21,860 bases of DNA from a virus, in IMG/VR virus record IMGVR_UViG_3300031673_000545, positions 1-21,860 of that record, one strand, 5' to 3'. Each line of letters starts with the position of its first letter. Position 1 is the stretch's first letter. The translations under genes were made by a program, and so were the position numbers. Positions 1-6,046 of this stretch are shown here, piece after piece. A model generated the notes under the pieces. It did not search any database, had not been told where the DNA came from, and saw only the letters and a program-made list of their open reading frames with translations.

Positions 1-218
1 TCATGTAGCTTGGACTCAGCGAAGTCTAATGTTACATTAGTAAGGTCATTTACATCAGCATTGTATTCCTTATCTTCTTTTAGCCATCTGTAATGAGTGT
101 TACGAGATATACCGACCGACTTACATGCAGTGGTTACGATTCCCAGTGAAGATTCGAGTGCTTTGAGCATGCTCTTTTTTAGGTTGTCACTATTGTCACT
201 TGCCGCTTCTGTATTCAT
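1..218 (-). CDS. Helix-turn-helix protein, candidate terminase small subunit (N-terminal part)
   Basis: The gene starts at 218 and runs off the left edge, so only the first 72 residues are seen. After a short polar N-terminus the protein has a helix-turn-helix of the kind found in phage small terminase subunits (motif TACKSVGISRNTHYRWLKED). It is followed by acidic, helical sequence. Its ATG overlaps the stop of the kinase gene by four bases (ATGA), so the two are probably translationally coupled. A small terminase subunit would bind packaging sites and recruit the large subunit, which would be expected just outside the window. A DNA-binding regulator is the main alternative. The helix-turn-helix is seen; the terminase role is inferred from phage context. 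Confidence 0.6.
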   Translation of the reverse strand, partial: MNTEAASDNSDNLKKSMLKALESSLGIVTTACKSVGISRNTHYRWLKEDKEYNADVNDLTNVTLDFAESKLH

Positions 219-709
219 AGCTTATTTATTATTGCACTTATGTAGTTTAAGGCCTCTTCCGAGCCAGCAACCTCAATGTGTGCTGTTATGTTATTGTTCC
301 TTGTAGCCATCCTTTTAAGGTGCTGTTCTGTTTGTTTGCTTTCCCTTCTTTGTCTTCCGTTTGAACCATCTCCAGTAATCTTAATTATAAAAGGACTGCA
401 GGAGTGTTCTATTACTTTAGTATTCATAAATCTATCGCCTTCTAAAATTACGTATTTGTCATTCATTTCAGCAATAAATCTGTCATAATCTTTCATTACT
501 GCTCGAGAAAGTCGGTCCGTACCTTGAAACATTGTGCCATCATATTTGCCGACCGCCACTACATTAGATGAAGAATGAACATAAATTGTTCCGTATTTCA
601 TTCTTTTTAGGCATTTAAATTGCTTGATTATTGAAGTCAACACCCAAGTCTTTCCAGTGCCGGGATTACCTATTAAAAGTATTACTATGGGTTGTTGAGG
701 TTGTCTCAT
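215..709 (-). CDS. P-loop kinase, probable 5-hydroxymethyluracil DNA kinase-like
   Basis: This 164-residue P-loop NTPase has a Walker A motif at residues 14-21 (GNPGTGKT) close to the start. A GKYDGTMFQGTDRLS segment lies at about 54-68, and a Walker B-like strand VILEGDRF at 87-94. The compact size, the GTD segment and the ExGDR strand resemble the phage kinases that phosphorylate 5-hydroxymethyldeoxyuridine in DNA. That phosphate activates the hydroxymethyl group for displacement by an amino acid. The gene overlaps the transferase gene (706..1593) by four bases, and this pairing is the known arrangement in thymine hypermodification loci. The P-loop kinase fold is clear. The DNA substrate is inferred from neighbours and family likeness. 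A generic nucleotide kinase is the main alternative. Confidence 0.75.
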   Translation of the reverse strand: MRQPQQPIVILLIGNPGTGKTWVLTSIIKQFKCLKRMKYGTIYVHSSSNVVAVGKYDGTMFQGTDRLSRAVMKDYDRFIAEMNDKYVILEGDRFMNTKVIEHSCSPFIIKITGDGSNGRQRRESKQTEQHLKRMATRNNNITAHIEVAGSEEALNYISAIINKL

Positions 710-1593
710 TGTTTAAGCTCATTTAGTAGGTTATGGTTATACGTTTCCTTTCGAAATTCCCATAAGGGAGTCCAATCTACTCCGTCTTTAATTAAATTGC
801 TCATTTGTTGTATTTCCGAGCCTGCACGATCAATATAGTAGCCGATGTACCTTTTACCTAACCTCCACTTCTTGTATGCACATAGAGTAGTCTCAATATT
901 CCAAATGTTTTTGTGTTCAATATCAAGACCTCTGATGTGCTCTTTAATTACAGAAAACTTTGATTGAAGGAGCTCCATCTGTTCATTGTTTAGCTTATTA
1001 TCGTTTCTGTGTGTGTTCAGCGCATTTAAACCGAATGCGAGTGCTACACCATTACGACATGACTCAGCGTCCTTTAAAACGAGCGTAGATGGCTCTAGCG
1101 GAAGCTCAGTTAGTACGTAAAGCATCTCTAAATATATAAATAGGGTAAATCTACCAAAAGTGTATATTTGTTCAGCAACCTTATACACATTATCGTATGT
1201 TTGGTCAGTGGAGTCAGCAACTAGACTAAGAAAGAACTCATGTTGTTTTTTAGTCCCTATTAATTCCTTGTAAGAAACGAAAGATTGAACAAACTGATTT
1301 GATGATTTCACTCTCCTTCTGTCTGTTTGAAAGATTACCAGATTCTTTTTACTTTCCCACCATTTCTGGAGCCTATTTAGATCTACATTTTCGTAGTCTG
1401 GAAATTCATTGTAAATATAGTATGCAGACGTTGCCGAGTACGTTGAAGCATATAGGAAGGCTAGCCAGTATCTTTGCTCAATATTCAAATCAAATCTATC
1501 AGCAATATATATAAGCGTATCATTAGCAGGGTCAATGTCCCTAATAGCTGAGCTTCGTATATGGTATTCGTAATATTTTGTCAGATTATCCAT
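706..1593 (-). CDS. Amino acid:DNA transferase-like protein (ADDT / aGPT-Pplase family)
   Basis: This is a 295-residue, mostly alpha-helical protein. Its features match the phage family predicted as alpha-glutamyl/putrescinyl-thymine pyrophosphorylases and later renamed amino acid:DNA transferases. They are an aromatic helix LAFLYASTYSATSAYYIYNE at about 44-63, then DYENVDLNRLQKWW (66-79), a TDRRR basic turn (90-94), YTFGRF (144-149), ESCRNG (177-182) and GYYIDRAGSEI (251-261). Members replace the pyrophosphate or phosphate on an activated hydroxymethyluracil with an amino acid or amine, working on intact DNA after replication. The gene sits between a GNAT gene (13-base overlap) and the kinase gene (4-base overlap), so it is part of one operon. 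The amino acid donor cannot be predicted. Assignment is from remembered family motifs, not a search. Confidence 0.75.
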   Translation of the reverse strand: MDNLTKYYEYHIRSSAIRDIDPANDTLIYIADRFDLNIEQRYWLAFLYASTYSATSAYYIYNEFPDYENVDLNRLQKWWESKKNLVIFQTDRRRVKSSNQFVQSFVSYKELIGTKKQHEFFLSLVADSTDQTYDNVYKVAEQIYTFGRFTLFIYLEMLYVLTELPLEPSTLVLKDAESCRNGVALAFGLNALNTHRNDNKLNNEQMELLQSKFSVIKEHIRGLDIEHKNIWNIETTLCAYKKWRLGKRYIGYYIDRAGSEIQQMSNLIKDGVDWTPLWEFRKETYNHNLLNELKQ

Positions 1594-2024
1594 ATGTTTT
1601 GCTTTACCCCTTTTGACCTAGTGTAATTAATTCCTTTGAGCTTCATACCGACTTTCTCGTAAAATTGATTAGCAGGTTTATTATCGCAGTTACATTTCAA
1701 TACGAGCTGTTTACCTTCCCTATGCGCCTTACTTTTGATTGCTTCAACTATTAGCCTCCCTACTCCCTTTTTTTTGTGATTAGCTAGTACACCCACATCA
1801 TTTATCACATAGCAATTTTTCCGGATCGAGTAAGAATAATTACACATCGCTATAGGCTCTTCCCCTTCCACTATTATAAATTTGTTAGGTCCTTTACCAG
1901 CAAGGAAGTTATCCCAGATTTGATACAGATTAAAACTGCCTATATGCTCTTTCTCCTGCTTGTATATGGCTTTTAGAACATCTACATCAAGATAATTTGC
2001 CGACCTTATTCTGTAATTTTCCAT
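1581..2024 (-). CDS. GNAT-family N-acetyltransferase
   Basis: This 147-residue protein is a complete single GNAT domain. Motif A, which binds the acetyl-CoA pyrophosphate, is visible as NDVGVLANHKKKGVGRL (75-91) with the R/Q-x-x-G-x-G pattern. The C-terminal motif B is NKPANQFYEKVGM (115-127), which closes the cofactor pocket. It lies between the amidotransferase and transferase genes with 19- and 13-base overlaps. Acetyltransferases are known tailoring enzymes of phage thymine hypermodification, acylating the amine of the installed amino acid, so this is the likely role. Acetylation of a small molecule or protein cannot be excluded. The fold is secure and the substrate is inferred. Confidence 0.85.
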   Translation of the reverse strand: MENYRIRSANYLDVDVLKAIYKQEKEHIGSFNLYQIWDNFLAGKGPNKFIIVEGEEPIAMCNYSYSIRKNCYVINDVGVLANHKKKGVGRLIVEAIKSKAHREGKQLVLKCNCDNKPANQFYEKVGMKLKGINYTRSKGVKQNIWII

Positions 2025-2644
2025 TGTAATAACTTATTACTTTTTATTGGAACTGGAGCGACATCACCCAGTGCACGAATGAAAATATCTTTAGTTGAAG
2101 CAAAAAATATAGCATCTTGGTCTTGAAAGAGCCACAATGGTCGATAACCATTTGTCATAGCATATAACCGAATATCATTTTTAATAGACTTGATTATTAA
2201 ACCAGAATATGAACCATGTTCTTTAATTATCTGCAGTATACTTTCTGGGTTGCATTCAGATTTGCGGAGCAATACTTCACCATCGTTATCCGAGTCAATT
2301 TTTACACCCCATGCTATTTCCATTTCACTCTTTGTGCGCATATCAATAACACCATTAAATACCATAGTTGTATCACCAATTTGTATAGGCTGATTATTTT
2401 TGTGGTCCCGAAAATCACCAGAAGTGGAATATCGATTATGAAAAATCAATGCATTGGAAAGTGGTATTTGTATCTTGGAAAATTCGTTTTGGAAGTATTT
2501 TGAAGTATGTATTTCGCCATTTTTTACATACGATAAACCGAAGGAGTGAAGGCCTCTAATTCTAGATTGTTTGATTAATTTAAATATTTTAAATCTATCT
2601 TTTTCGCATGGTTTTGAACTAATATATCCTACAATTCCGCACAT
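2006..2644 (-). CDS. Standalone class II glutamine amidotransferase domain protein
   Basis: This 212-residue protein is an N-terminal-nucleophile glutaminase domain with nothing attached. The start was placed at 2644 because it yields MCGIVGY. Removal of the methionine then exposes the catalytic cysteine, as required in this family; a start nine bases earlier would bury it. Other family marks are HNRYSTSG (about 69-76, glutamine-binding arginine), FNGVID (96-101, oxyanion asparagine and glycine) and the acidic DSDNDGE at about 117-123. Such domains hydrolyse glutamine and channel ammonia to a partner, usually a fused synthetase. Here no synthetase domain is present, so the acceptor must be a separate protein, perhaps in the DNA modification pathway. 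The fold is clear; the partner is unknown. Confidence 0.85.
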   Translation of the reverse strand: MCGIVGYISSKPCEKDRFKIFKLIKQSRIRGLHSFGLSYVKNGEIHTSKYFQNEFSKIQIPLSNALIFHNRYSTSGDFRDHKNNQPIQIGDTTMVFNGVIDMRTKSEMEIAWGVKIDSDNDGEVLLRKSECNPESILQIIKEHGSYSGLIIKSIKNDIRLYAMTNGYRPLWLFQDQDAIFFASTKDIFIRALGDVAPVPIKSNKLLQWKITE

Positions 2645-2670
2645 GTTAAGCAATTTTCAAATAATTTTTG

Positions 2671-2790
2671 CCTCTTTGGTAGCCTTGTGGTAGATAGCGT
2701 TTTGCACATCGCAATTTTTTAATAGCCATATACCTTAGAACAAAGAAAGTCCCTCTAAAGGCCTCTATTTGCCTCTCACGATGTTTTGTG
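2671..2790 (-). repeat. Intergenic regulatory element, copy A (pairs with 14841..14960)
   Basis: This copy aligns without gaps to 14841..14960, with about 79 of 120 bases identical by hand count. Two blocks are best conserved. One holds three 10-bp direct repeats at 2751, 2761 and 2771 (plus-strand form sCTCTawwtg). The other is TTTGGTAG...TAGATAGC at 2675-2698. It fills the gap between the dioxygenase stop and the amidotransferase start, ending 27 bases before that start. The conserved 47-base spacing between the two blocks suggests protein binding on a fixed face of the helix. It is probably a promoter or operator region, but no clear Bacteroidota -7 box was found inside it. Confidence 0.7.
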
Positions 2791-2806
2791 TATTTTTGTA
2801 AATACC

Positions 2807-3610
2807 TCATTTTTGTACGTCAATTTCATCGTATTTGAACGCTTTAAGAGGATAAAATACAAGGCTATTTCTGTAACCACCAAGGGCAGTTGGAACTATA
2901 TTTGTAACCCCATGCAATGACTTCCAAGCAGGATAAACCAACATTGAAAAATCGCCAGAATGAAAAACTGCATCATAGTCCGGAACTGATAAATCGCCTC
3001 CGTATGAATTTTCCCTTCTTGATAAAATCACATTAACCCCTAACAGATTTGCAGTGTCCCTATGGTAAGCTGCAGCAATGTTAAAATTAGAGATAGAGCT
3101 AGTCCATAATTCTCCAAATCGCCATTCCTTTGGTACGTTATCCTCAATAAGTTTAATTTGTTCGGCATAGATAGTAGGAGTAATTTTTTTAATAAGTTCA
3201 CCGCATTCTAGAGCTAATATCCACATACTTTTAACAAATATTTCTGCTGTTTTGACATTGTGAACAGAGCTTCTTGTTGGATATGGTCGCCTCATATGTG
3301 GCTTAGGTGGAACGCTTCCAATAATTGTTGAGTATTGTTCGACTCCTTGACCTCCTTCCCTTCTTGCTAACATTGCAGATGAACGTGTCATTATAGACTT
3401 TGGAACTCTTTTTGACCTAAATTCTCTATTTGCAATTGCGAGAAATTTAGCCAGCTTATCAGAATGTTGACGAACATCACGAATATAAAAACCGATTTCT
3501 ACACCACTTTCAATTAGTATGCAGTCCTCGGTAATATTAGGCCTTATATCGCCTAGCTTATCACCTACTTTGCAGTTGTGTTCGACTTTTATTAATTCAA
3601 CTTTTTCCAT
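2807..3610 (-). CDS. TET/JBP-family 2-oxoglutarate/Fe(II) dioxygenase
   Basis: This 267-residue protein has a C-terminal double-stranded beta-helix oxygenase core. The iron ligands are visible as the HxD pair H183/D185 (YHRDTANLLGVNVI) and the distal H233 (SLHGVTNIV). The 2-oxoglutarate-binding arginine is R247 (GGYRNSLVFYPL). The SYGGDLSVPDYDAV strand-loop (202-215) between them is typical of phage TET/JBP proteins. Family members hydroxylate the 5-methyl group of thymine (JBP) or 5-methylcytosine (TET) in DNA, using oxygen and 2-oxoglutarate. The gene overlaps the ParB-like gene by 14 bases. No DNA methyltransferase gene is visible here, which favours thymine as substrate, but this is inference. 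Residues 1-160 match nothing I can name. Confidence 0.85.
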   Translation of the reverse strand: MEKVELIKVEHNCKVGDKLGDIRPNITEDCILIESGVEIGFYIRDVRQHSDKLAKFLAIANREFRSKRVPKSIMTRSSAMLARREGGQGVEQYSTIIGSVPPKPHMRRPYPTRSSVHNVKTAEIFVKSMWILALECGELIKKITPTIYAEQIKLIEDNVPKEWRFGELWTSSISNFNIAAAYHRDTANLLGVNVILSRRENSYGGDLSVPDYDAVFHSGDFSMLVYPAWKSLHGVTNIVPTALGGYRNSLVFYPLKAFKYDEIDVQK

Positions 3611-4166
3611 CTGCCTGCTTTATTTTATTGAGCTCATTTAGAAATTCGCCACCAATGTAAATATCTTTATCTCGGCATTCTTTTTCCAGCTTCTTGGCTA
3701 GAACATAGTGAGAGTTAATTATTTTTATTTGAATAGCTTTCTTTACTCCATCGTGCAGGCCATCAAGTGCATCTGCGTAATCAAGGACATCAAGTTCAGA
3801 ATAGTCAATAGGATCTCTGCCGAGCCACTTATCTATCATATTTAAGTCCCAGCTAAATTCTAAAACGTCCCAGTCCCAATCTCCATAGCTCAGATTGTCT
3901 TTGACCATTAATTCCATTTCTTGAGCTTCGGTGAAATCTATTTCTTTTACTAGAATCTCATTAAAGCCTAATGATTTGCAAGCTAAATACCTCATATTAC
4001 CGCAAAGTATTTGCCCTTTTTTATTAATTACAATTGGCCTTAATTCGAGCATTTCCGGAAATTCTTGAATACTTTCTTTAAGGTATTTAAATTTGTATTC
4101 ATCAATGGATCTTGGATTCGCTTCGTGTGTTGTTAAACTAGATATTTTTACTTTTTTAATTTCCAT
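3597..4166 (-). CDS. ParB/sulfiredoxin-fold protein 1
   Basis: This 189-residue protein has a ParB/Srx N-terminal domain. Visible marks are NPRSIDEYKFKYLKESI (17-33), LRPIVINKKGQILCGNMRYLA (42-62) with the GNMR nucleotide-binding box at 56-59, and VKDNLSYGDWDWDVL (88-102). It lacks the helix-turn-helix and dimer domains of chromosomal ParB, and no ParA is nearby, so plasmid partition is unlikely. Phage proteins of this type are often found beside DNA-modification genes and may be nucleases or nucleotide-dependent switches. It is paralogous to the next gene upstream, whose 3' end it overlaps by 11 bases, and it overlaps the dioxygenase start by 14 bases. The fold is clear; its function here is unknown. 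Confidence 0.85.
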   Translation of the reverse strand: MEIKKVKISSLTTHEANPRSIDEYKFKYLKESIQEFPEMLELRPIVINKKGQILCGNMRYLACKSLGFNEILVKEIDFTEAQEMELMVKDNLSYGDWDWDVLEFSWDLNMIDKWLGRDPIDYSELDVLDYADALDGLHDGVKKAIQIKIINSHYVLAKKLEKECRDKDIYIGGEFLNELNKIKQADGKS

Positions 4167-4788
4167 TTTGCAGAGCTTTGGTCATTGCCTTAATTAATAT
4201 TTCTCCTATATCGTATTGTTTGGACTTCATGAAGGTTACAAGGCTATTAGCTTCGTCGTAATCGTCTATATGAAATTCAAGTTGTATAACTTTTTTACCT
4301 TCCTCATAGGACTTGTCTGAGCCTTCTGGAGCGTCCTCGGATAAGTCTAAGCTATTTATATCCGTTTGGTCTTCTTCTTCCGCACTCCATGTATTATGCT
4401 CATCTGGTTGCCAAACGTTCATTCCCCAGTCGGAGAGCTTATTTTCATCGAATGAATTTGCCAGTTTATCCCAGTCCCATTGACCATAATTGGCATTGTC
4501 CTTAATGATAAATTCTTTTTTTTGGTCCTCTGTAAGTCCCTTTACTATCTTAACATTGAGCTCTTTCAAACCAGCTTCCAAGCAGGCTTTGTATCGCATA
4601 TTTCCTCCCAGAATCATCAGAGCTTCATCAACTATTATTTCCCGAATACTCAGCATTTCTGGAAAGTCCTTTATTGATTGAACCAATTTTTTAAATTTGT
4701 CTTGACGAATAGTTCGTGGGTTGTTAATATTTGAAACTATCTCGGAGGCCTTTATTAACCTTTCTTCGACCTTTATTACATTAACCAT
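4156..4788 (-). CDS. ParB/sulfiredoxin-fold protein 2
   Basis: This 210-residue paralogue of the 3597..4166 product has the same domain: NNPRTIRQDKFKKLVQSI (22-39), MILGGNMRYKA (58-68) and IKDNANYGQWDWDKLA (95-110). The GGNMR box corresponds to the nucleotide-binding GxxR motif of ParB/Srx proteins. After about residue 115 an acidic linker (DEHNTWSAEEEDQTD) leads to a C-terminal region distantly like that of protein 1 (KKVIQLEFHIDDYDEANSL). Two diverged copies side by side suggest a heterodimer or a divided task. No ParB helix-turn-helix is present. It overlaps the small membrane-protein gene by 13 bases and belongs to the same operon. Confidence 0.85.
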   Translation of the reverse strand: MVNVIKVEERLIKASEIVSNINNPRTIRQDKFKKLVQSIKDFPEMLSIREIIVDEALMILGGNMRYKACLEAGLKELNVKIVKGLTEDQKKEFIIKDNANYGQWDWDKLANSFDENKLSDWGMNVWQPDEHNTWSAEEEDQTDINSLDLSEDAPEGSDKSYEEGKKVIQLEFHIDDYDEANSLVTFMKSKQYDIGEILIKAMTKALQNGN

Positions 4789-5003
4789 GAGTACAGATAT
4801 AAAAAGATAAATAACATAGCGGATCGCAGGAGCGAATTACCAATATAATTGAAGTCATTAAAATATTCAACTATTGTAGGTCCGTTACCCATGCACAATA
4901 CTACCCAGATGAATCGGTCAACAAAATAGGTAACAAGCAATATAGGGAGCAGGACAGTCCCTAATAATATTTTGCCTAATTTCTTTAATTTTAAATTATC
5001 CAT
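4776..5003 (-). CDS. Small membrane protein, two transmembrane helices
   Basis: This 75-residue protein has two hydrophobic segments, about 12-37 (ILLGTVLLPILLVTYFVDRF) and 58-74 (LLRSAMLFIFLYLYSWL), with a basic KLKKLGK N-terminus that should stay in the cytoplasm. The start at 5003 (MDNLKLKK) was preferred over an ATG 48 bases upstream. It gives a normal membrane protein and leaves the strong hairpin at 5023-5058 in the untranslated leader. It is the first gene after the promoter at 5078-5110 and overlaps the ParB-like gene by 13 bases. I recognise no family. Its placement at the head of the modification operon may be incidental. Confidence 0.7.
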   Translation of the reverse strand: MDNLKLKKLGKILLGTVLLPILLVTYFVDRFIWVVLCMGNGPTIVEYFNDFNYIGNSLLRSAMLFIFLYLYSWLM

Positions 5004-5022
5004 TGCATTTAATTTAGGTCTT

Positions 5023-5058
5023 AAGGGGAGCAGGTCAAACAGAAAAATCACCGCTCCC
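5023..5058 (-). promoter_or_regulatory. Hairpin in the 5' leader of the modification operon
   Basis: A GC-rich inverted repeat pairs GGGGAGC (5024-5030) with GCTCCCC (5052-5058). It continues inward as GGT/ACC past one bulged A, making about ten base pairs in otherwise AT-rich DNA. It lies between the predicted transcription start near 5071 and the start codon at 5003. It lacks a following T-run, so a leader structure affecting translation or stability is more likely than a terminator. Confidence 0.5.
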
Positions 5059-5077
5059 CAATAGACATATGAACGTG

Positions 5078-5110
5078 TAAATATATAGGATTATTATTTT
5101 CATTTCCAAA
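5078..5110 (-). promoter_or_regulatory. Bacteroidota-type promoter for the 5003-2807 operon
   Basis: On the minus strand, TTTG (5110-5107) is followed after 21 bases by TATATTTA (5085-5078). This fits the Bacteroidota primary sigma pattern of a -33 TTTG and a -7 TAnnTTTG, with one mismatch. It lies just after the terminator at 5247-5282 and before the first gene of the next operon, as expected for a promoter. Transcription would begin near 5071. Confidence 0.6.
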
Positions 5111-5246
5111 TATTTCTACATTTATTTATTAACACCTTTATCTTATCACAGATGAACTTTGTATTGCAAAACTAATGAAGTGTTGTTATTTCGTGTTTAA
5201 ATTGCGTTTTCGCTCATTTCTGGAATTATTATGAATTAGTATAAAC

Positions 5247-5282
5247 AAAAATAGCGTAACCAATCAAGGCTACGCTATTTTT
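5247..5282 (-). terminator. Strong intrinsic terminator ending the 6046-5297 gene group
   Basis: A perfect 12-bp inverted repeat, AAAAATAGCGTA (5247-5258) and its complement (5271-5282), encloses a 12-base loop whose ends can pair partly. It starts 15 bases after the stop of the zinc-finger gene at 5297 and ends in a T-run on the minus strand. Because both ends are A/T-rich it could work in both directions. The DNA from 5246 to 5111 holds no gene and no other feature that I see. Confidence 0.85.
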
Positions 5283-5296
5283 ACTTTTTGCTTGTT

Positions 5297-5644
5297 TTAT
5301 ACTTCCTCATCTAAGGCCTCGGTAATTAATTCACCAAAGAACGATTTCAACTGCTCCTCATCATCTAATAATTGTGAGAGCAGGGATTGTATTCCAAATT
5401 TATGCTTCTGAATCACACTCCGTATTTCGATTTGAATTTTTTTAGCTGATATAATACTCAGAATATCCATGTAATCAACTTCTAATTCTCCAGAGCCACT
5501 GCAGTCGTCACACACTTTTGTTTTAAAGCAACCCCCACAACAATCGGAAGCAGGTCTACTGCAGTCTGGTCCGTCCTCATACGTGCCATCACCATTGCAC
5601 CCAGTGCACACTATTACGTAGTTCATATCGGTTTCTTTTTCCAT
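5297..5644 (-). CDS. Small protein with DnaJ-like zinc-finger cysteines
   Basis: This 115-residue protein carries two CxxCxGxG motifs of the DnaJ cysteine-rich type, CTGCNGDG (13-20) and CDDCSGSG (45-52). Further cysteines at 28, 35, 36 and 39 lie between them, enough to bind two zinc ions. No J-domain is present. The C-terminal half is helical and acidic. The start at 5644 (MEKETDM) was chosen because it directly follows the leader repeat shared with the next two genes; an upstream ATG at 5686 would lie inside the preceding gene. It is the last gene before the terminator at 5247-5282. Zinc binding is likely; the function is unknown. Confidence 0.75.
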   Translation of the reverse strand: MEKETDMNYVIVCTGCNGDGTYEDGPDCSRPASDCCGGCFKTKVCDDCSGSGELEVDYMDILSIISAKKIQIEIRSVIQKHKFGIQSLLSQLLDDEEQLKSFFGELITEALDEEV

Positions 5645-5660
5645 CTTATTCTGATTTAAA
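5645..5660 (-). promoter_or_regulatory. Shared translation leader, copy 1
   Basis: On the minus strand this reads TTTAAATCAGAATAAG directly before the ATG at 5644. The identical sequence precedes the ATGs at 5846 and 6046. Here its last part also encodes the end and stop of the preceding gene, so the same bases serve two roles. It contains no Shine-Dalgarno sequence. Confidence 0.7.
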
Positions 5661-5846
5661 GGTTTCTTTGTAGTAATCTTTACCAATCTTCAATGGCTCA
5701 TTGTAAATATCAGTTTCCATTGCTGTTTCATAAGCCTTAATTATCTGCTCCTTCTCCATTGCTTTGGCTTGTTCAATGTCAAAACTATCTATCTTATTTG
5801 TTTGTAGATATATTTTAATTAACCACTCTACTGCTGTTTGTTTCAT
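5646..5846 (-). CDS. Small protein of unknown function
   Basis: This 66-residue protein is helical at first (MKQTAVEWLIKIYLQ) and charged throughout, with no recognised motif and no membrane segment. The stop codon lies inside the leader repeat of the following gene, one base from its ATG. The start at 5846 directly follows the second leader copy, which supports it. It belongs to the three-gene group between the hairpin at 6065-6091 and the terminator at 5247-5282. Several conserved small Bacteroidota phage proteins begin with a similar QTAVEWL segment, but no function is known to me. Confidence 0.7.
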   Translation of the reverse strand: MKQTAVEWLIKIYLQTNKIDSFDIEQAKAMEKEQIIKAYETAMETDIYNEPLKIGKDYYKETFKSE

Positions 5847-5862
5847 CTTATTCTGATTTAAA
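5847..5862 (-). promoter_or_regulatory. Shared translation leader, copy 2
   Basis: This is the second exact copy of the 16-base leader, immediately before the ATG at 5846. The preceding gene ends in a different frame through it, so the sequence is kept for itself and not for an encoded peptide. Confidence 0.7.
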
Positions 5863-6046
5863 GGTTAATCCAATCTTTGTACATTTCACTTTCTCTATGT
5901 ACTCTAACCATATTAGTTTTACCACATTTACATTGTGTTATTAGGAAGTTTGTGTTGTTTTCCATAGTAATGTCGTACAATTTATTTTCAAATTTGCACT
6001 TATGAAAACGATACATAACAGAATATAACCAAGTTTTTTTTCCCAT
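5858..6046 (-). CDS. Small protein with a CxC motif, function unknown
   Basis: This 62-residue protein starts at 6046 (MGKKTWLYSV), directly after the third leader copy. An ATG 51 bases upstream would start inside the hairpin region and was rejected. Cysteines occur as HKC (about 16-18) and QCKCGKT (38-44), so a small metal-binding fold is possible but unproven. The middle, NKLYDITMENNTNFLITQC, has alternating hydrophobic residues suggesting beta strands. It is the first gene after the terminator-like hairpin that follows the SSB-like gene, so it may be expressed by read-through. No family is recognised. Confidence 0.65.
   Translation of the reverse strand: MGKKTWLYSVMYRFHKCKFENKLYDITMENNTNFLITQCKCGKTNMVRVHRESEMYKDWINL

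Noticed and set aside
2006-2644. Asparagine synthetase or amidophosphoribosyltransferase
   Set aside because: Only the N-terminal glutaminase domain is present; the gene ends before any synthetase or PRPP-binding domain.
3597-4788. Plasmid or prophage partition system based on ParB-like proteins
   Set aside because: There is no ParA gene, no ParB helix-turn-helix and no parS-like repeats beside the genes. The context is DNA modification.
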